Below, one piece after another: positions 39,541 through 39,972 of a stretch of DNA of 39,972 nucleotides; position 1 is the stretch's first letter; the number at the start of each line of letters is the position of its first letter. The notes below the pieces were generated by a model that saw only the letters and a list, made by a program, of their open reading frames with translations, was not told where the DNA came from and did not search any database. The DNA comes from Acidimicrobiia bacterium (GTDB lineage Bacteria > Actinomycetota > Acidimicrobiia > Acidimicrobiales > Aldehydirespiratoraceae). A program made the translations under genes and the position numbers. The stretch is from assembly GCA_022820805.1 (NCBI GenBank), contig JAJEEV010000044.1, positions 1-39,972 on the forward strand. Direction: 5' to 3'.

Positions 39541-39972
39541 GGCCGGCCACGGTGGCCCTCACTTCCTCGACGGCGGCCCGCAGGTCCGGGAGTTCGGCCT
39601 CGACCGCGCCGCCGCGGTTGACGAAGACGAACACCATGCGGGCGACCGGTTCACCGGTGACGGCTTCCAGGGCGGCCGCGTAGGCCGCGCCCTGCGGGCG
39701 GTAGCGGGCCAGCCTGGCGTCGACATCGTCGTCGCCCGAGACCGTGTCGGTCTTCCAGTCGACCACCACCAGCCCGCCTGAGCCGCGGTAGACGAGGTCG
39801 ACGTATCCCTCGACCAGGCGCTCCCCGAACGGCGCGGCCACGAACAGCTCCCGCCAGTGCTCGGAGGCCGCCGCCTCGCGGGCGACGCCGGTGCCGAGCG
39901 CGGCCCGGGCCAGGCCGGCCACAGCCCGGGACCGGCTGCTCACTCCCTCGGCCGCGGCCTGGCGCTCGGCCA
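39530..39972 (-). CDS. C-terminal RecB-type nuclease domain of a UvrD/AddA-like helicase, 5' partial
   Basis: The frame is open to the window edge, so only the C-terminal ~147 residues are present. They carry the PD-(D/E)XK nuclease core: ERLVEGYVDLVYR with the first metal-binding Asp, VVVDWKTD with the D-x-K pair, and YRPQGAAYAAALEAVTG with the RecB-family Q-x(3)-Y motif. This is the usual tail of AddA-type or actinobacterial UvrD-like helicase-nucleases in double-strand-break end processing. The helicase motifs, if any, lie outside the window. It converges on the MarR gene with an 11-base overlap. Confidence 0.85.
   Translation of the reverse strand, partial: AERQAAAEGVSSRSRAVAGLARAALGTGVAREAAASEHWRELFVAAPFGERLVEGYVDLVYRGSGGLVVVDWKTDTVSGDDDVDARLARYRPQGAAYAAALEAVTGEPVARMVFVFVNRGGAVEAELPDLRAAVEEVRATVAGLSG

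Overview
This window looks like chromosomal DNA of a high-GC actinobacterium, most likely an uncultured member of the class Acidimicrobiia. That placement is an inference. It rests on very high GC with strong third-position GC bias, two F420-type LLM-class oxidoreductases, a complete branched-chain-amino-acid-type (Liv) ABC transporter, several acyl-CoA synthetases, a secreted protein with WGE-x-LLP repeats that I associate with this class, and many apparently leaderless promoters. I see no rRNA, tRNA, CRISPR array, prophage or transposase gene. Coding density is high and no gene-free stretch exceeds 300 bases; the largest gaps (30294-30479, 19931-20087, 12799-12923, 37502-37620) hold repeats, promoters or palindromes.

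Layout. 1-2625: 3' part of a succinate-semialdehyde-type aldehyde dehydrogenase, a convergent class V aminotransferase gene broken by a one-base frameshift, and the promoter region of a VOC-fold protein (2626-3024). 3060-15019 is one long minus-strand run. In transcription order it is LigA-like and LigB-like extradiol dioxygenase subunits, a fumarylacetoacetate-hydrolase-family protein, a TPP enzyme, livH-livM-livG-livF (the four joined by 4-base start/stop overlaps), a DUF1932-type dehydrogenase, an F420-type oxidoreductase and glnS. It reads as uptake plus meta-cleavage catabolism of an aromatic acid. 15102-19930: a divergent acyl-CoA thioesterase, then a minus-strand group of malonyl-CoA-synthetase-like ligase, Liv-type substrate-binding lipoprotein and a secreted repeat protein. 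20088-24600 (plus strand): shikimate kinase variant, type II dehydroquinase, a stand-alone LigD polymerase domain, a second LLM oxidoreductase and an unrecognised propeller-like protein. 24629-25948 (minus): a multidomain protein built like a secreted polymorphic toxin. 26033-28509: DsbB, a TlpA-like thioredoxin and a class I aminotransferase. 28560-35141: three CoA-linked genes (two acyl-CoA ligases and an enoyl-CoA hydratase-fold protein) around psuG and a cytochrome P450. 35220-38979: two fold-type-II PLP enzymes flanking a TetR regulator. 38995-39972: a MarR regulator and the C-terminal nuclease domain of a UvrD/AddA-type helicase running off the window.

The most unusual signals are non-coding or architectural. 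Two collinear 93-base repeat copies (12848-12940 and 30307-30399, opposite orientation) share 52- and 24-base blocks with one mismatch each but have an unrelated 17-base centre; the second copy sits inside ~24-base inverted ends. TANNNT boxes recur 6-9 bases before start codons. A 12-base inverted repeat overlaps a perfect TATAAT between the TetR gene and its neighbour. Further points are the toxin-like EF-hand protein, the fused LivM and the shikimate kinase with an altered Gly-rich motif.
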